A stretch of 64,000 nucleotides of DNA. It comes from Cynocephalus volans (taxonomy: Eukaryota; Chordata; Mammalia; Dermoptera; Cynocephalidae). Both the position numbers and the translations under genes were made by a program. Positions 21,601 through 33,760 of the stretch are shown in pieces. The stretch lies in NCBI RefSeq assembly GCF_027409185.1, contig NC_084463.1, positions 46,230,407 to 46,294,406 on the forward strand, in the 5' to 3' direction. Below the pieces are notes generated by a model. It had not been told where the DNA came from. It did no database searches and saw only the letters and a list, made by a program, of their open reading frames with translations. Numbering within the stretch: position 1 is the stretch's first letter; the number at the start of each line of letters is the position of its first letter.

Positions 21601-24600
21601 AGTAAATCAGGATTGAAGAGTATATTGTGAAGGCACAGTTTACAAAGGTGTTGGGAGAATTTAAAAAGTAAAGAAATATCAAAGGATACTGGATCAGGTA
21701 ATAGAGGGGCCTAAAGTGTTAAGAGGGACTGGTGATGTCATCCCAGGGTGGACAGTGCGTGTGACTGGAACTGGGACTTTTAGTGGAGGGAAGCAGCCAA
21801 CCAGTCCTGGGGACTTGGCACTTAAGAAGCCCTTCCTGCCCTGCTGAGATTGGACAGTACAGGATATAGTTGATTTGCAGTAGAAGCTTCCCAGTCCCCA
21901 CCCTGCTCCTGGGCATCTAGCTCATTATATTGCAGAAAATGAAAAAGTACATTTATTTTATCTTTTTTCAACTTGCCACGTCAGCCAAGATGTTATATAC
22001 TGAAAACAAGAAACATCCTTCCACATTTTAACTCGCTGAAAGCTGCATTCAGTGACAGATTTCCAAACTCTGCAACTCACCAAACTTTAGAGAAACTGGC
22101 CCACACGGGAAAAACGAAACAACACAGTCCTTTGGCCACGATCACACATTGTGTTCAGTTGTAAACTTGGAGATCTGGGCTCTGAGAAGCCTCTCCTGGC
22201 AGTGCCCTTGCAGGATGGGCGCCCGCCTCTGAGCAATGACGGACACTTACAAGGCGATTAATAATGTAAGATCTACTGGACCTGCGTTTGGGGTAAATTG
22301 CTGGAAAATCTTGAAACTATGATTATGTGTTTTAGTACTGTGTTTGTTCCAGATATAAGGATAGCCGATACATTCTCTATTTTCTTATGAAACAAGATAT
22401 ATTGGTAACTAATATACGTTGGTAACTATGTTGTTTTGGCATTCATATGAGTGACACAATCTGGAGTGGGATATAAACAAGACCCAGAGATAGGATTTTA
22501 TTTGATTATAGCTGTGAACTTGCTGGAGTCCTCTCCCCTTGCATCTTTAAGTAGCTGTTGGTTCCTATCAGTCCCTAAGCCAAATGAAATATTAAAACCA
22601 CTACCAGCACAGCACACAACAGGAGTTCGTGAAGGCACCTGGGAACATTGATAAGCATTAAATTCTATTAAATCATTAATAATTTATCCAAGAAATATTT
22701 ATATTTAATTAATTCTATTATATTAAATAATATAACCAGACACAAGAAATGTGCGTAAATGCATTTTTTATTTCATATGTACCTTGTCCATACAGTGAAA
22801 CTTCACTTATGGTTTTCTTGCTTTATATAACATTTTTTATTAAAACACTATACCCCACAAATAGGTACAAATAAATGTTAAAATAAAAATGACTTATTAT
22901 TTTATTTTTTAATTATGGAAGGAAATAGAAATGATGTACAAAATAAATGATAAAAATAAATATCTAAAATTATCTATATTCTTAAAACAACTTACATCAT
23001 TATAACAAAAAGCACATTTTCTAGATATAGTTTTTACTTTATTTTCCTGGGGGGGGTTGTAATTTTTTGTTTTTCAGGTATGAATTCTAAGTTACTGGTT
23101 ATTGACAATACAATTATAAGGAAGAGTAAATGTTTATGTATATCTATATGACAGAATTTAGTTACCCACTATTGTTTGTAGATTTTATTTAGGTAAAAAG
23201 CGGAATAAGATTTCTCATCAATCGAATCTAAATATAAGTATATAGTTTCTTCTAATTTAACACTCAGTCCTTGTAACCTTCCAATCAAATAATCACTACA
23301 ATAATAAATTTGGAAGACATAAAAATACTTCCTGAAATCATAACTAGCTGTTGGTAGCAGCCTCTTATTAAAAGATTTATGAAGGAGAAAGAGTTAAAAA
23401 ACACAAAGGAGCCGGAATACAAGAATTAGTTTTACTGTCAGCCAACTTCAAAACCATCACCATTTTTTACCAGCTCATTCGTAGTAGGACTCCTTTCTTA
23501 ATTAATATGAGTAGTTAGATTTCTCATGAGAGTCTCTGTTGATAACCCTAAACTCAATGTCCTTTTCCCACAAAAATGCTTATTTCAGTTAATAAAAAAG
23601 ATCAAAGTAAAAATAAATAAATAATAGAAAAGCTATTTTGATTTTAGTGATGAAAGCTATTTTAAAACACATGAGGTGATAATTGGTTAATTGATACTGG
23701 TAACTGATTCAGGCAGCTATGAACTAAGATCATTTCATAAGTTTTACCCAGGGGCTCATTTCACATACACAAGGGACACAGGCCATGATCTTATAGAAAG
23801 CTACAGTGTTCTTACTTCTCTGGCTTAGTCTTAGCATTTTGTGGAATCTGCCTGAAGAATTCAGAGTCAATAGAAAGACAACTTGGGAGCTTATTTTGTA
23901 GAGAAGGGTGGTTTAGCAGAAGCTTAGAATGGGGTATACAATGGCCTTGTGTTAAACCCTACAGCACAGGCATCACTAATTATTTATATCCTGCTGTTAA
24001 GCATAAAGCAGGCTTGACTGCCCTTACAACAGCTGCAGTCTCACCATGTGTGCGGCACCGTGAACTGTGCGTGAGCTCTCCTGAAGAGCTTTCGGGGGCA
24101 CAGGGCACTATAAGCAGGTAGAATCGCTGTCAGAAGAGCCTTCTGAAGAGTTCTGGTGCATCAGCAGCAATTAATGCAGGTGGTATTTTAGACAAAGGAG
24201 GTAATGAGCTTTAATATGCATGCAGGTGAGGGAGTGCTGAATCAGTAGAGCCATTAATGAACCTATGACAGCCTAATTAGCTACAATTTAAAGTCTATGG
24301 AACCTAATCAGAGGAGCTGAACACTGCTGCAAATCTGTGTATGAATGAGTCTTTCTAAATACTCCAATCTATTGCTTAGTCACTGACTGATAGTAATTGC
24401 TTTTTCCCTCTATTGTGGATAGGAAAACTCCCAATTTTACTCTGATAGGAGAGGACACAACATTGGAGTTAAATGCCTGCAATGTTTAGCTGCTTAAGTT
24501 TAATCAGTGGATGTTTTAAAAAGATCAAAGTAAAATTAATTTTCAACTCTGAATATAGATGATTTAAAATATACCAGCAACTTCTTATGTACTGGGATGG

Positions 24601-25286
24601 CAAAGATGACATAGCTGTTAATCAACTCCAAACAGCATTTCTGAAAAGCAAGCAAAGACACTGAACTATGCAAATGCATATACTGCATTTATTAATCTAC
24701 AGTCTATTTAAGAGGGCTTATTTATGTTAGTTATTAGAGATAACAGGGCAACATAATTTTATTGAATACTTGAGAGACATAGTTTTCTGAGGTTAACACA
24801 ATCTATTAAACGTTTTATTTTAAAGTGGCTGAACTAAATGTTCTTTTGGAAGATGAGAGTCATTTTATGGAGGTGTGAGGTGATGCTACTTTGTAGTGCC
24901 CATTTAGTGATAGCTGACACATAAAAGGTACAAGCAGTTTTTCTACTGTGACATTTCACCCTTATACCGCACATTTCATCTGAGGACCTTAAAAAACTTT
25001 GTAGGCTCTGACGTATTGAGTCTTACAACAGCACTGGAAGACAGGTCAGTGCGACTATCCTCGTTTTACAGCCGGCTCAGCTGAGCTCTATTTGCTGAAA
25101 GTCACAGTGAGTCAATGGAAGAAGTATAAAGAGACTCAAGAAAGCTCAGAGTGCTTCTCCTTTACTTTTTCCATTTGATAAATGGTGCATCTCACAATTC
25201 AGACATTTCAGATTAAAATCTATGCATCTAATTTTTGATATAAATAGAGAAAAAAACCCTTGGAATGCAGATGTTAATCCCAACGG
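21601..25286. other. unique AT-rich DNA, no gene found
   Basis: No frame longer than about 70 codons and no recognised domain. The block 23990-24345 is less AT-rich, free of obvious repeats and holds several TAAT cores, so it is a candidate conserved non-coding element. Confidence 0.5.
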
Positions 25287-25478
25287 TTTTTTTGTTTGTT
25301 TTTTGTTTTTTGTCTTTTTTGTGACCGGTAAGGGGATCACAACCCTGGCTTGGTGCCGCCCACACCGAGCTCAGCCAGTGAGCGCACCCGCCATCCCTAT
25401 ATAGGATCCGAACCCACCGCGGTAGCACCGCTGCACTCCCAGTGCCGCACTCTCCCTAGTGAGCCACAGGGTCGACCC
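25287..25478 (-). mobile_element. composite tRNA-derived SINE, full length
   Basis: On the minus strand it begins 'gggtcgaccctgtggctcac', continues through 'ggttcggatcctatatagg' and a second tRNA-like half, and ends 'gatccccttaccggtcac' with an AAAAAGAC-type tail. It is the longest version of this family in the window; the others lack most of the second half. Confidence 0.85.
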
Positions 25479-25676
25479 CCGAGTTATTTTTAAGTGTTGA
25501 TATTTGCTACATAAGCATGGTGTCATCAGTTAAGAACCAAATGAGGAGTATTGCCACATTTCCTTACTTGTGTCAATAGCAGTGATCATCAAGTTTTGTT
25601 TCTGTTACATTAGCCACTAGGTAGTAAGGCTCAAACCTAAGGAAAATATAAAAGTAGAATACTTTCTGTAGTTAGA

Positions 25677-25735
25677 ACATCTGAAATTAAAAAAATAATA
25701 ATAATAATAAAAAGAGAGGGAAAGAGAGAAGGGGG
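25677..25735. repeat. simple repeat, (AAT)n then GA-rich
   Basis: AAT triplets followed by a GA-rich purine tract. Confidence 0.7.
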
Positions 25736-25912
25736 TAGAGAGAAAAAGAAAACACAACATACATATAAATACACCCACCAAAAGAACTTCAGACAAGTTG
25801 GGTTGCTAAATAGATGATACTGATATAAAAAAAGGTGTATAAGATGCATATAGTCCTTTAAATTTGTTTCTTAGTGGAATATACACACACACAAACAGAC
25901 ACACACACACAA

Positions 25913-25991
25913 GGGTACTTCAAAAAGTTCACGGAAAAATAGAACTGAAAGAAAATACAAATGTTTCCATGAACTTTTTGAAGTACCCTTG
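25913..25991. mobile_element. foldback MITE (mariner-like), copy 1
   Basis: Near-perfect palindrome of about 80 bp: 'gggtacttcaaaaagttca' at the left and its inverse at the right, with a short loop. It lies between CA/TG repeats. The ends recall small non-autonomous mariner elements of mammals, but the family assignment is tentative. Confidence 0.65.
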
Positions 25992-26039
25992 TGCGTGTGT
26001 GTCTCTGTGTGTGTGTGTGTGTGTCTGTGTGCGTGTGTG

Positions 26040-26340
26040 ATGTCCGTGAACTTTTTGAAGACCCCTATACAAGGGGACTGACTATACGAGGGGACTTCAA
26101 AACATTCATGAAAAAATAAAACTGAAAGAGAATATGAATCTTTCCAATACAAAACGTTCATGGAAAGACTTGTATTCTCTTTTTTTTTTTTTTTTTTTTT
26201 TTTGGTGGCTGGCCGGCATGGGGATCTGAACCCGTGACCTTGGTGTTACAAGGCTGAGCTCTAACCAACTGAGCTAACCGGCCAGCCTTGTATTCTCTTT
26301 TAATTTCATCTTTCCACCACCTGCTGAACTGCTCTCATAC
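26040..26340. mobile_element. further MITE copies, one split by a SINE
   Basis: A half copy lies at 26040-26070 ('gaactttttgaag'). A diverged copy begins at 26085 ('ggggacttcaaaacattc') and resumes after a SINE at 26287-26320. Confidence 0.55.
26181..26286 (-). mobile_element. tRNA-Ile-like SINE with target-site duplication
   Basis: Minus-strand SINE (reverse of 'ggctggccggttagctcag') with a long T run. It is flanked by 'cttgtattctcttt' at 26169-26182 and 26287-26300, a direct repeat made on insertion. Confidence 0.9.
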
Positions 26341-28060
26341 ATATATACACATGTGTATATATCATAAGAATGTGAAAGAACACAGACAAGTAAAATAGTA
26401 TATCAAAATAGTTTTAGAGTATGTGTTAGCATCTCTGCAAATCCTTTTCGCTAGTAAAAAGAAAATGTACTGCAAGGGCGAGTTAATGAAATCTGATCTT
26501 TAAATAAAATTCAATTAATCCTTGGCCCAGTGAATTATTTTTCTTCTAAATTTGACAATATTATGGTAATATCATATTTATTCGTGTCAACTATAAAGCA
26601 TTAATTGAGCCAAATAATCCCTGAAGCAAACATTTTGTAAACTCCTGTTTATGTGACAGCATTAATAAAAGTGTCCATTGTCTTTAAAACAGCCAAGAAC
26701 AATGTTGTCAAAATCTCAGTATGTTGGAGAATAAAACTTTATTCTACCCAAGATGCATTAATTCTTAAATCCATCACATTTGATCATTGTTTTTCTTGAA
26801 TCAGTTAGCAACAAGAAATGATCCCTACATCCTGTTTGGTTTTCATATGCTATGATGAAATATCAGTTAGTTGGAATATGGTCTATTATGTCTTTGGATT
26901 AATTTTTGTTTTAATTATTTTTGTTTATATAATGTAAGAACACTGTCTTGAGTAGCTCTCTTAACACCTTCTTTATTGAAGTATTATATGTATTATTAAA
27001 TGTGATCATATATGTAACATTACATTTGCTTTACCTAAATTTGATAGGTAAAACTGTCCTATGCATTTTAGTGGTCTGGCAGGTAATAGGGAGATTCCAT
27101 TTAAAATATTGTAAGTATATAAGTTTTGTTATTTGTATAACTTACATTTTTCCAACTAAAACAAATAAAAATATTTATACTATTATCATGTTATTTAAAG
27201 GTAGCATTTGCTTTAATTACAGTAATACTAGACTTCATAATAAAAAATTATAGAAAAATGAACACTAATTTAGTATGGCATAGATGTTAAAAGTGCATTT
27301 ATAGTCAAGGCCTCCAAATTCTATCCCTTTCCTTTTTTCCTCTGCTTTGAATGATAAGCCATGTCTTATTATGTTCATTTTGCAAAAGTCACCTTAGCTG
27401 TGTATCTTGGTATAGTTAATCTCTCTAGCTTCAATATTCTCATCCGTGGAAAGGATATTATAGTATTGCCTTCTTCGACGTGTGTGGGGAGAAATAATTA
27501 AAATTAAGTACCGTAATACTTGTACATATTAAGAGCTCAGTACAGATCACATCATTTTTGGTGTTTAAAAATAGTACTATGTTCTAGAAATAGTAGGTCT
27601 TCAGTTTAATAAAAGATGCTATTTCTGCTTCAAGAGGATTATATTATTTGTTGAAAATAATAGAGTACTTAAATTAGATTTTTAAAAATATAATGTTGTC
27701 CATGTAACCTTTCAGCTTCAGGCTCCAAACCAATAACCTTTTTCCTAAAAGTTCAGTTTAAAATATATTTGAAAATGCAACCATTATACATTTAGGAACA
27801 AATTAAGATTTGGTTATAGATCATTCTACACATTAAAAACATTTCATTTAGTTGGCCGACTTTCCTTTATTTAGTTTTGAAAGTCATAACGATTTAAATA
27901 TAAGTAATAAATAGATTAATTATATTCAAAATTCGATTAGTTGCATGAAGATTTTTTGATATAGATTAACTTACTTAATTTAGTTGTTTCAGATATGTAT
28001 AAAGAAGAACATTTTGTTATACTAAAATCTTCAAATCCTCTCATGTTTATTGCAAACTAT
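26341..28060. other. AT-rich DNA, no gene found
   Basis: Longest frames are about 100 codons of low-complexity AT-rich sequence (26948-27253) without a recognisable domain. I see no clear repeat. Confidence 0.5.
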
Positions 28061-28096
28061 TTTATTTTATTTATTTATTTATTTATTTATTTATTG

Positions 28097-28180
28097 TCAT
28101 TTTTGTGACCGGCCGCCCTGCGCTCAGCCAGTGAGCTAACTGGCCATCCCTATGTAGGGATCCTAACCCTTGGCCTCTTT
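28097..28180 (-). mobile_element. truncated tRNA-derived SINE
   Basis: 'gtcatttttgtgaccggcc', 'ctcagccagtgagc' and 'ccctatgtagggatcc' identify a minus-strand SINE fragment preceded by an (ATTT)n tail at 28064-28095. Confidence 0.75.
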
Positions 28181-28229
28181 CTTTCTCTTTGTCTCTCTCT
28201 TTTATTCTTTATTTATTTATTTATGAGTT

Positions 28230-29045
28230 CAGCTCCCACTTATGAGTGCGGACATGCAGTATTTCTCTTGCTGCTCCTGGTTGTTTCACTTAGCATAATT
28301 TTCTCCAGGCTCATCCACATTGCTGTGAATGGCAGAATTTCATTCTTTTTTATGGCTGAGTAGTATTCCATGTGCATATATACCACATTTTCTTTGTCCA
28401 GCCATCCATCAATGTACATTTAGGTTGGTTCCATAGCCTCACTATTGTAAATTGAGCTGTGATAAACATGGGAGTGCGGGTATCCATTTGGCATGATGAT
28501 TTCCACTCCTTTGGGTATATACGCAGTAGAGGGATTGCTGGATCGTATGGTAGATCTATCTGTAGTTGTTTAAGGAACCTCCATACTATTCTCCATAATG
28601 GCTGTACTAATTTGCAGTCCTACCAAGGGTAGTCCCAGAAGGATTCCCCTTTCTCTGAATCCTTGCCAGCATTTGTTATTCTCTATCTTTTTGAAAAAAT
28701 AAACAAATGGGCTTATATCAAACTAAAAAGCTTCTGTACAGCAAAAGAAATAATCAACAGAGTGAAAAGACAACCTACAGAATGGAAGAAAATATTTGCA
28801 AACTATGCATCCAACAAGGGATTAATATCCAGAATATACAAGGAGCTCAAACAGCTTTACAGTAAAAAACAATAATAATAATAATTGAGTCAAAAAATGG
28901 GCAAAGGAGCTGAACAGATATTTCTCAATGGAGGACATACAAATGACCAAGTATATGAAAAAATGCTCATCACTAATCATCAGGGAAATGCAAATCAAAA
29001 CCACTTTGAGGTATCATTTCATCCCAGTTAGACTGGCTATTAAAT
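28230..29045. mobile_element. L1 3' end with 5' inversion (twin-primed)
   Basis: 28230-28690 is the L1 3' end on the minus strand. 28691-29045 is on the plus strand and encodes the immediately upstream ORF2 stretch ([17 protein letters not shown] and onward). In L1 order the two pieces are adjacent, so the element carries the inverted 5' segment expected from twin priming. Confidence 0.85.
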
Positions 29046-29099
29046 CTCTAAATTAAAACTCAATATTTTGATATTAGTTGTGACTTTATAATGAGGCCA

Positions 29100-29270
29100 T
29101 TAAAAAACTCCAGGAATTCTAGAGCTCTGTTGTTGAATATGCTTAGCACTAAGTACTCTTAAGAAGTATAACTGTACATTTAAAAATGAACTCTTAAAAA
29201 TGGTTAACATGCTAAAGTTTATGTTATGTGTTTTTTACCACAAATGAAAACATTTTAAGTTAATCAAATA
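29100..29270 (+). mobile_element. old L1 3' UTR remnant
   Basis: 'gtacatttaaaaatg', 'aaaaatggttaacatgc' and 'tttatgttatgtg' followed by 'taccacaaatgaaaac' match the common end of old L1 3' UTRs. Confidence 0.6.
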
Positions 29271-30114
29271 AAATTGAAATTAAAAAAAACAAAAGTTTTC
29301 AGTTAGTTTCAAAATTCATTTTTGAAATTAAAATTAATTAAAAATCAAAATTGAAGTAATAACATTCCGTGCATCAAATGATAACCATAACAGAAATCAT
29401 GATAATGTTAATTTTAAAAGACTGGTTTGAGAATGTTACCAGTTGTTACGTTGGATTATGTATAAGCATCATCATTAAATTAGGTTCTGGACATTTTGTC
29501 TTAAAAAGTAGAAATAACAATACTATTTTTACAATATCTCCATTAAATTTCTAAAAAAAATTAAAGTTTATTATGTAAAAGTATATGCAGCATATACTTA
29601 ATATTCACATGCTAGGAAAGCTTTTTCTCCGGAGACATTGAGTAATGTGTTTATATTATGCTCAGCCTCAGTGCAGAGGAGATCATTGACGGTAAATGCA
29701 AAGCATGCAGAGCTATGACAGAGCAATAATGATTTTTGTAAAACCTTGGAAATAAAATATGAATATTTAAATTTTTGGTTGTGAAGCAATATAATTAACA
29801 AAATTAAGCTGATGAGCACAGGAATCACAATATATTGTACAACTTACACAATTACCAAATTCTCCCATCTTCCAAACTAATTATTACAATGATTATACAA
29901 TGGTAGGAGCAGCATTTTTATAAACTATAAACAAATGGGCAAAAATAATTTGGGTTTTTTGAAAGAGTATTTTGAAAATGTAAGTTCTCCTACCCCCAAA
30001 TAAGCCATCTAATTAGTTACAAAATTTGCTACAGGGCTCTTCTTTATCTGAAATCTCATGACTAGTCAGCCCCACACAGTAAGAGAGTAGTAATGTCTAA
30101 ACTCTTGCGTTGTT
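29271..30114. other. AT-rich DNA, no gene found
   Basis: No recognisable gene or repeat apart from short A/T runs. Confidence 0.5.
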
Positions 30115-30128
30115 TTGCTTTGTTTTTA

Positions 30129-30243
30129 TTTATTTATTTATTTGTTTGTTTGTTTGGGGCTGCTAGCCAGTATAGGGGATCCAAACACTTGACCTTGGTG
30201 TTATAAGGCTGTACTCTAACCATCTGAGCTAACCAGTCAGCCA
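30129..30243 (-). mobile_element. tRNA-Ile-like SINE with target-site duplication
   Basis: Minus-strand SINE with (TTTA)/(TTTG) tail. It is flanked by 'ttgctttgttttta' at 30115-30128 and 30244-30257. Confidence 0.88.
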
Positions 30244-30257
30244 TTGCTTTGTTTTTA

Positions 30258-30949
30258 ATAACTGAGGATTAATACCTGAGAAAATTTCCCAGGTCCAATT
30301 TTAGCACAAACACAAAGAGAAGGCAAGTAGGAAAGCTGACATAGATTCTGTTCAGTAAAATATAATTGAACAAGTTAGAAGATTAATAAAAAATTTTAAT
30401 GTGCTAATTAGTTCTTAAGTCTAACAAGTAAGAAGACATATAATTTGATACTGTTTTCTACAACTCTATTAACTAATCTATTTAACACTTAGCATCAGTA
30501 AAGAATATTTGAACCCTTTAGACCTGCACCTAAAATAAATCTGACTTTGATGTAGCTGCAGTTTGTCCTGAGTATTGTCTGACAAAGTGTTAAAGTGAAA
30601 AAAGTAAAAACATAAAAAGGACAATAGAGAGCTTTTATGTGCAAAGAAGAATTCCTTGGAAATACGTTGTATACAGTTTGATGCTATGTGGTGAGAAATT
30701 CAAGCATTTCTCACATATTCTCAGCCTCATTGTCCTATTAAAGCACATGCTAGTACACTGATACTTGGCTGAGGAAAATGCTGTAGAAAATACAGATATA
30801 TAAATACTTTAACATGTAATCCTCTTTTGTTTATTGAATTAAATATAATCACTATTGAAAAAGTCAAAACAATAAGAAAACACTTAACCAACTAAAAAGA
30901 ATCACACTGTCCAAAAATAACCATTATTAACATATATTAATGATGTGCT
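30258..30949. other. AT-rich DNA, no gene found
   Basis: No coding or repeat signal that I can assign. Confidence 0.5.
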
Positions 30950-32700
30950 TTCTATCCCTATAGGTTAGTTTTGCCTGTTCTAGAATTACATAGCTGGAAT
31001 GTATGTACCTTTCTGTGTCTGACTTCTTTCACTTAACAGAACATGTTTTAGATTCTTTCATGTTTTGCATGTGTTAGTAGTTTCTTTTAATTCTGAGTAG
31101 TATTCTATTGTACAAATATACCACAATTGTCTTTCCATTTTCCTAATGAATACCTAAGCTGTTTCTAGTTTGGGGCTATGATGAAAGAAATGTCACCAAC
31201 AGGTGTTTGCATAGACATGTGTTTTCATTTCTCTTGAATAAATACCTAGGAATGAAATTGTTGTGTCGTATAGCAAGAGTATGATCACTTCATTAGAAAA
31301 TACCAAACTGTTTCCAAAATTGTTACCATTTTGCACCCCTATCCCGAGTGTATAGAGTACCTGATATTTCACAATGTTACCAACATTTGCTAGAAGGTTT
31401 TTTAAATTTTAGCCATCCTAATGCGTATAAATGGTATCTCATCGTGGTTTTCAATTCACATTTTTCTGTGACCAGTGCTGCTGAGCACTTCATGTTTTTA
31501 GGCTTCATTTTTATATAGTTTTTATATAGTATTTGCTCAAATTTTTGGCAAATGTTCTTATTAAGCTGTATCTTTTTAATATTACATTGTGGTCATGAGA
31601 GGTCTTTATATTTTAGATCTATCTCCTTTGCCACATATATGTTGCAAATATTTTCTCCCTGTGACTTCGTTTTCATTTTGATGGCATTTAAGATGGAGTA
31701 GCATATATATTTTATCGTGTTAAGGAACCATACATCCATTCCTATTTTCTTGAAAGTTTGTTAGGAATGAGAGTTTGTTTTCTCAAAGACTTTTTCAGCA
31801 TCTGTGAGAAAATCATATGATTTTTCTTCCTCAGCCAATTAAAATGGCAAATTAAACTAGTAGATTTTCTAATATTAACCATCCTTACATTGTTAGTATA
31901 AATTCCACTCAGTCATAGTATATCCCTTTTTAAATGAAGTGTTGTACTTTGCTCATATTTGAATTATAACTCTTTTTTTTTTTTTTCTGACTGCTAAGGG
32001 GATCATAACCCTCGGCACAGTGTGGTCAGCACCACGCTCAGCCAGTGAGCACCGGCCGTCCCTATATAGGATCCGAACCCGTGGCCTCGGCGCTACCAGC
32101 GCCGCACTCTCCCGAGTGAGCCACAGGGTTGGCCCATGATTTATAACTTTTAAATCAATATTTATAAGTAAAATTTATCCATAATTTTCTTTTTATGTTA
32201 CATTTAGCAGATTTAATCATAGATGTTATATTTGCCTTGTAAGAAGAATATATATGTTTTTCTTTATTTTCTCTCTTAAGTAATTCATATACCATTGTCA
32301 CTAATTGGTCTGTAAAGTTTTTAGAACTATTCTGTGAAATCATCTGGCCCTGCTGTTTTTTTATGGGGTAGTTTCTCTATTTCTTCTATAGAAATGGGTC
32401 TATTTAAGTTCTCTATTTTTACTGAGATCAATTTTGGCAAACTGCCTCTTCTCAAGAAAATATCTCTTTCACCCAAGTTTTTCATTTTATTTGCATAGAG
32501 ATGTGCAGAGTAGTATCTTATGATTTTTTTAAAATTTCATCTTTATCAATCATCACTTTCCATTTGTCATTTTGTATTTCATACATTTTTCTCCCCTTTC
32601 TTCATTAAATTTTATAGCCTTTTTTTACTTGATTTTTCCAAGGACCCAGGATTTTGACTTATTGTTTTGATCTGCTTTTCTATTACCACTTCATTAATTT
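30950..32700 (-). mobile_element. old L1, 3' part (host of nested insertions)
   Basis: 3' UTR and ORF2 of an old L1 on the minus strand ('attctgagtagtattct', 'gccatcctaatgcgtataaatg'), with an internal jump near 31690-31720 into the reverse transcriptase region. A SINE interrupts it at 31972-32135. It continues beyond the insertion at 38826. Confidence 0.75.
31972..32135 (-). mobile_element. composite tRNA-derived SINE
   Basis: Minus strand; ends 'gggttggccc' on plus and carries 'cctatataggatccgaaccc' and 'taaggggatcataacc', so both halves are present. Confidence 0.85.
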
Positions 32701-33607
32701 CTACCTTTTAATGGACAGTGTATATTCTTGGCTCCTTTGCTGAAAATCAGATGGCTGTATGTGGAGTTACTTATGGATTCTCTGCTCTGTTCTGTTGGTC
32801 TATGCGTCTGTTTTTGTGCCAGTGTCATGCTTTTTTCATTACTATAGCTTTGCAGTATAATATGAAGCCAGGAAGAGTGATGCCTCCCAATTTGTGCTTT
32901 TTGATCAGGATTGCTTTGGCTATTCAGGATCTTTTGTGGTTCCATATGAATTTTTTGAATTGTTCTTTCTATTTCTGTGAAGTATGTCATTGGCAGTTTG
33001 ATGGGGATTGCATTGAATCTGTAGATTTTTTGGGTAGTATGCTCATTTTGAGGATATTGATTCTTCCAGTCTATGAGCATGGGATATCTTTCCTTTTCGT
33101 GTGTCTTTAATTTCTTTAATTGGTATTTTATAGTTTTCATTGCAGGGATCTTTCACTTCCTTGGTAAAGTGTATTACTAGGTATTTTTTGTTGTTGCTAT
33201 TGTAAATGGGATAGCCTTCTTGATTCTTTTTCTGCTAGCTCACTGTTGGTATATAGAAGTGCTACTGATTATTGTATGTTGATTTTGTACCCTGCAACTT
33301 CACTGAATTTGTTTATCAGATCTAAGAGTTTTTGGTAGAGTCTTTAGGTTTGTCTATATGTGAAATCATGTCATCTGCAGACAGGGATAACTTGACTTCC
33401 TTCTTTCCAATTTGTATACCCTTTATTTCTTATTCTTACCTAATTTCTCTGGCTAAGACTTCCAGTACTATGCTGAATAGAAGTGGCGAGAGCAGGGGTC
33501 CTTGTCTTGTTCCAGTTCTTAAGTTAAAAACTTTTAGCTTTTACCCATTCAGTACGATGTTGCTGTGGGTTTGTCATATATAAACTTTGTTGTATTAAGA
33601 TATTTTC

Positions 33608-33760
33608 CGGGCTGAGCCCGTGGCGCACTCAGGAGAGTGCGGCACTGGGAGCGCAGCGACGCTCCCACCGCAGGTTCGGATCCTATATGGGAATGACCGG
33701 TGCATTCACTGGCTGAGTGCCAGTCACGAAAAAAAAGACAAAAAAAAAAAAGAAAAAAAG
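33608..33760 (+). mobile_element. tRNA-derived SINE (short form)
   Basis: Plus-strand copy: 'gggctgagcccgtggcgcac', 'aggttcggatcctatatggg', then 'gtcacg' and an A-rich AAAAAGAC tail. The flanking 'attttcc' is a likely short target duplication. Confidence 0.85.

Noticed and set aside
26181-26286. tRNA gene (A and B boxes present)
   Set aside because: SINE with T run and target duplication; the tRNA-like part has no intact cloverleaf or separate 3' end.
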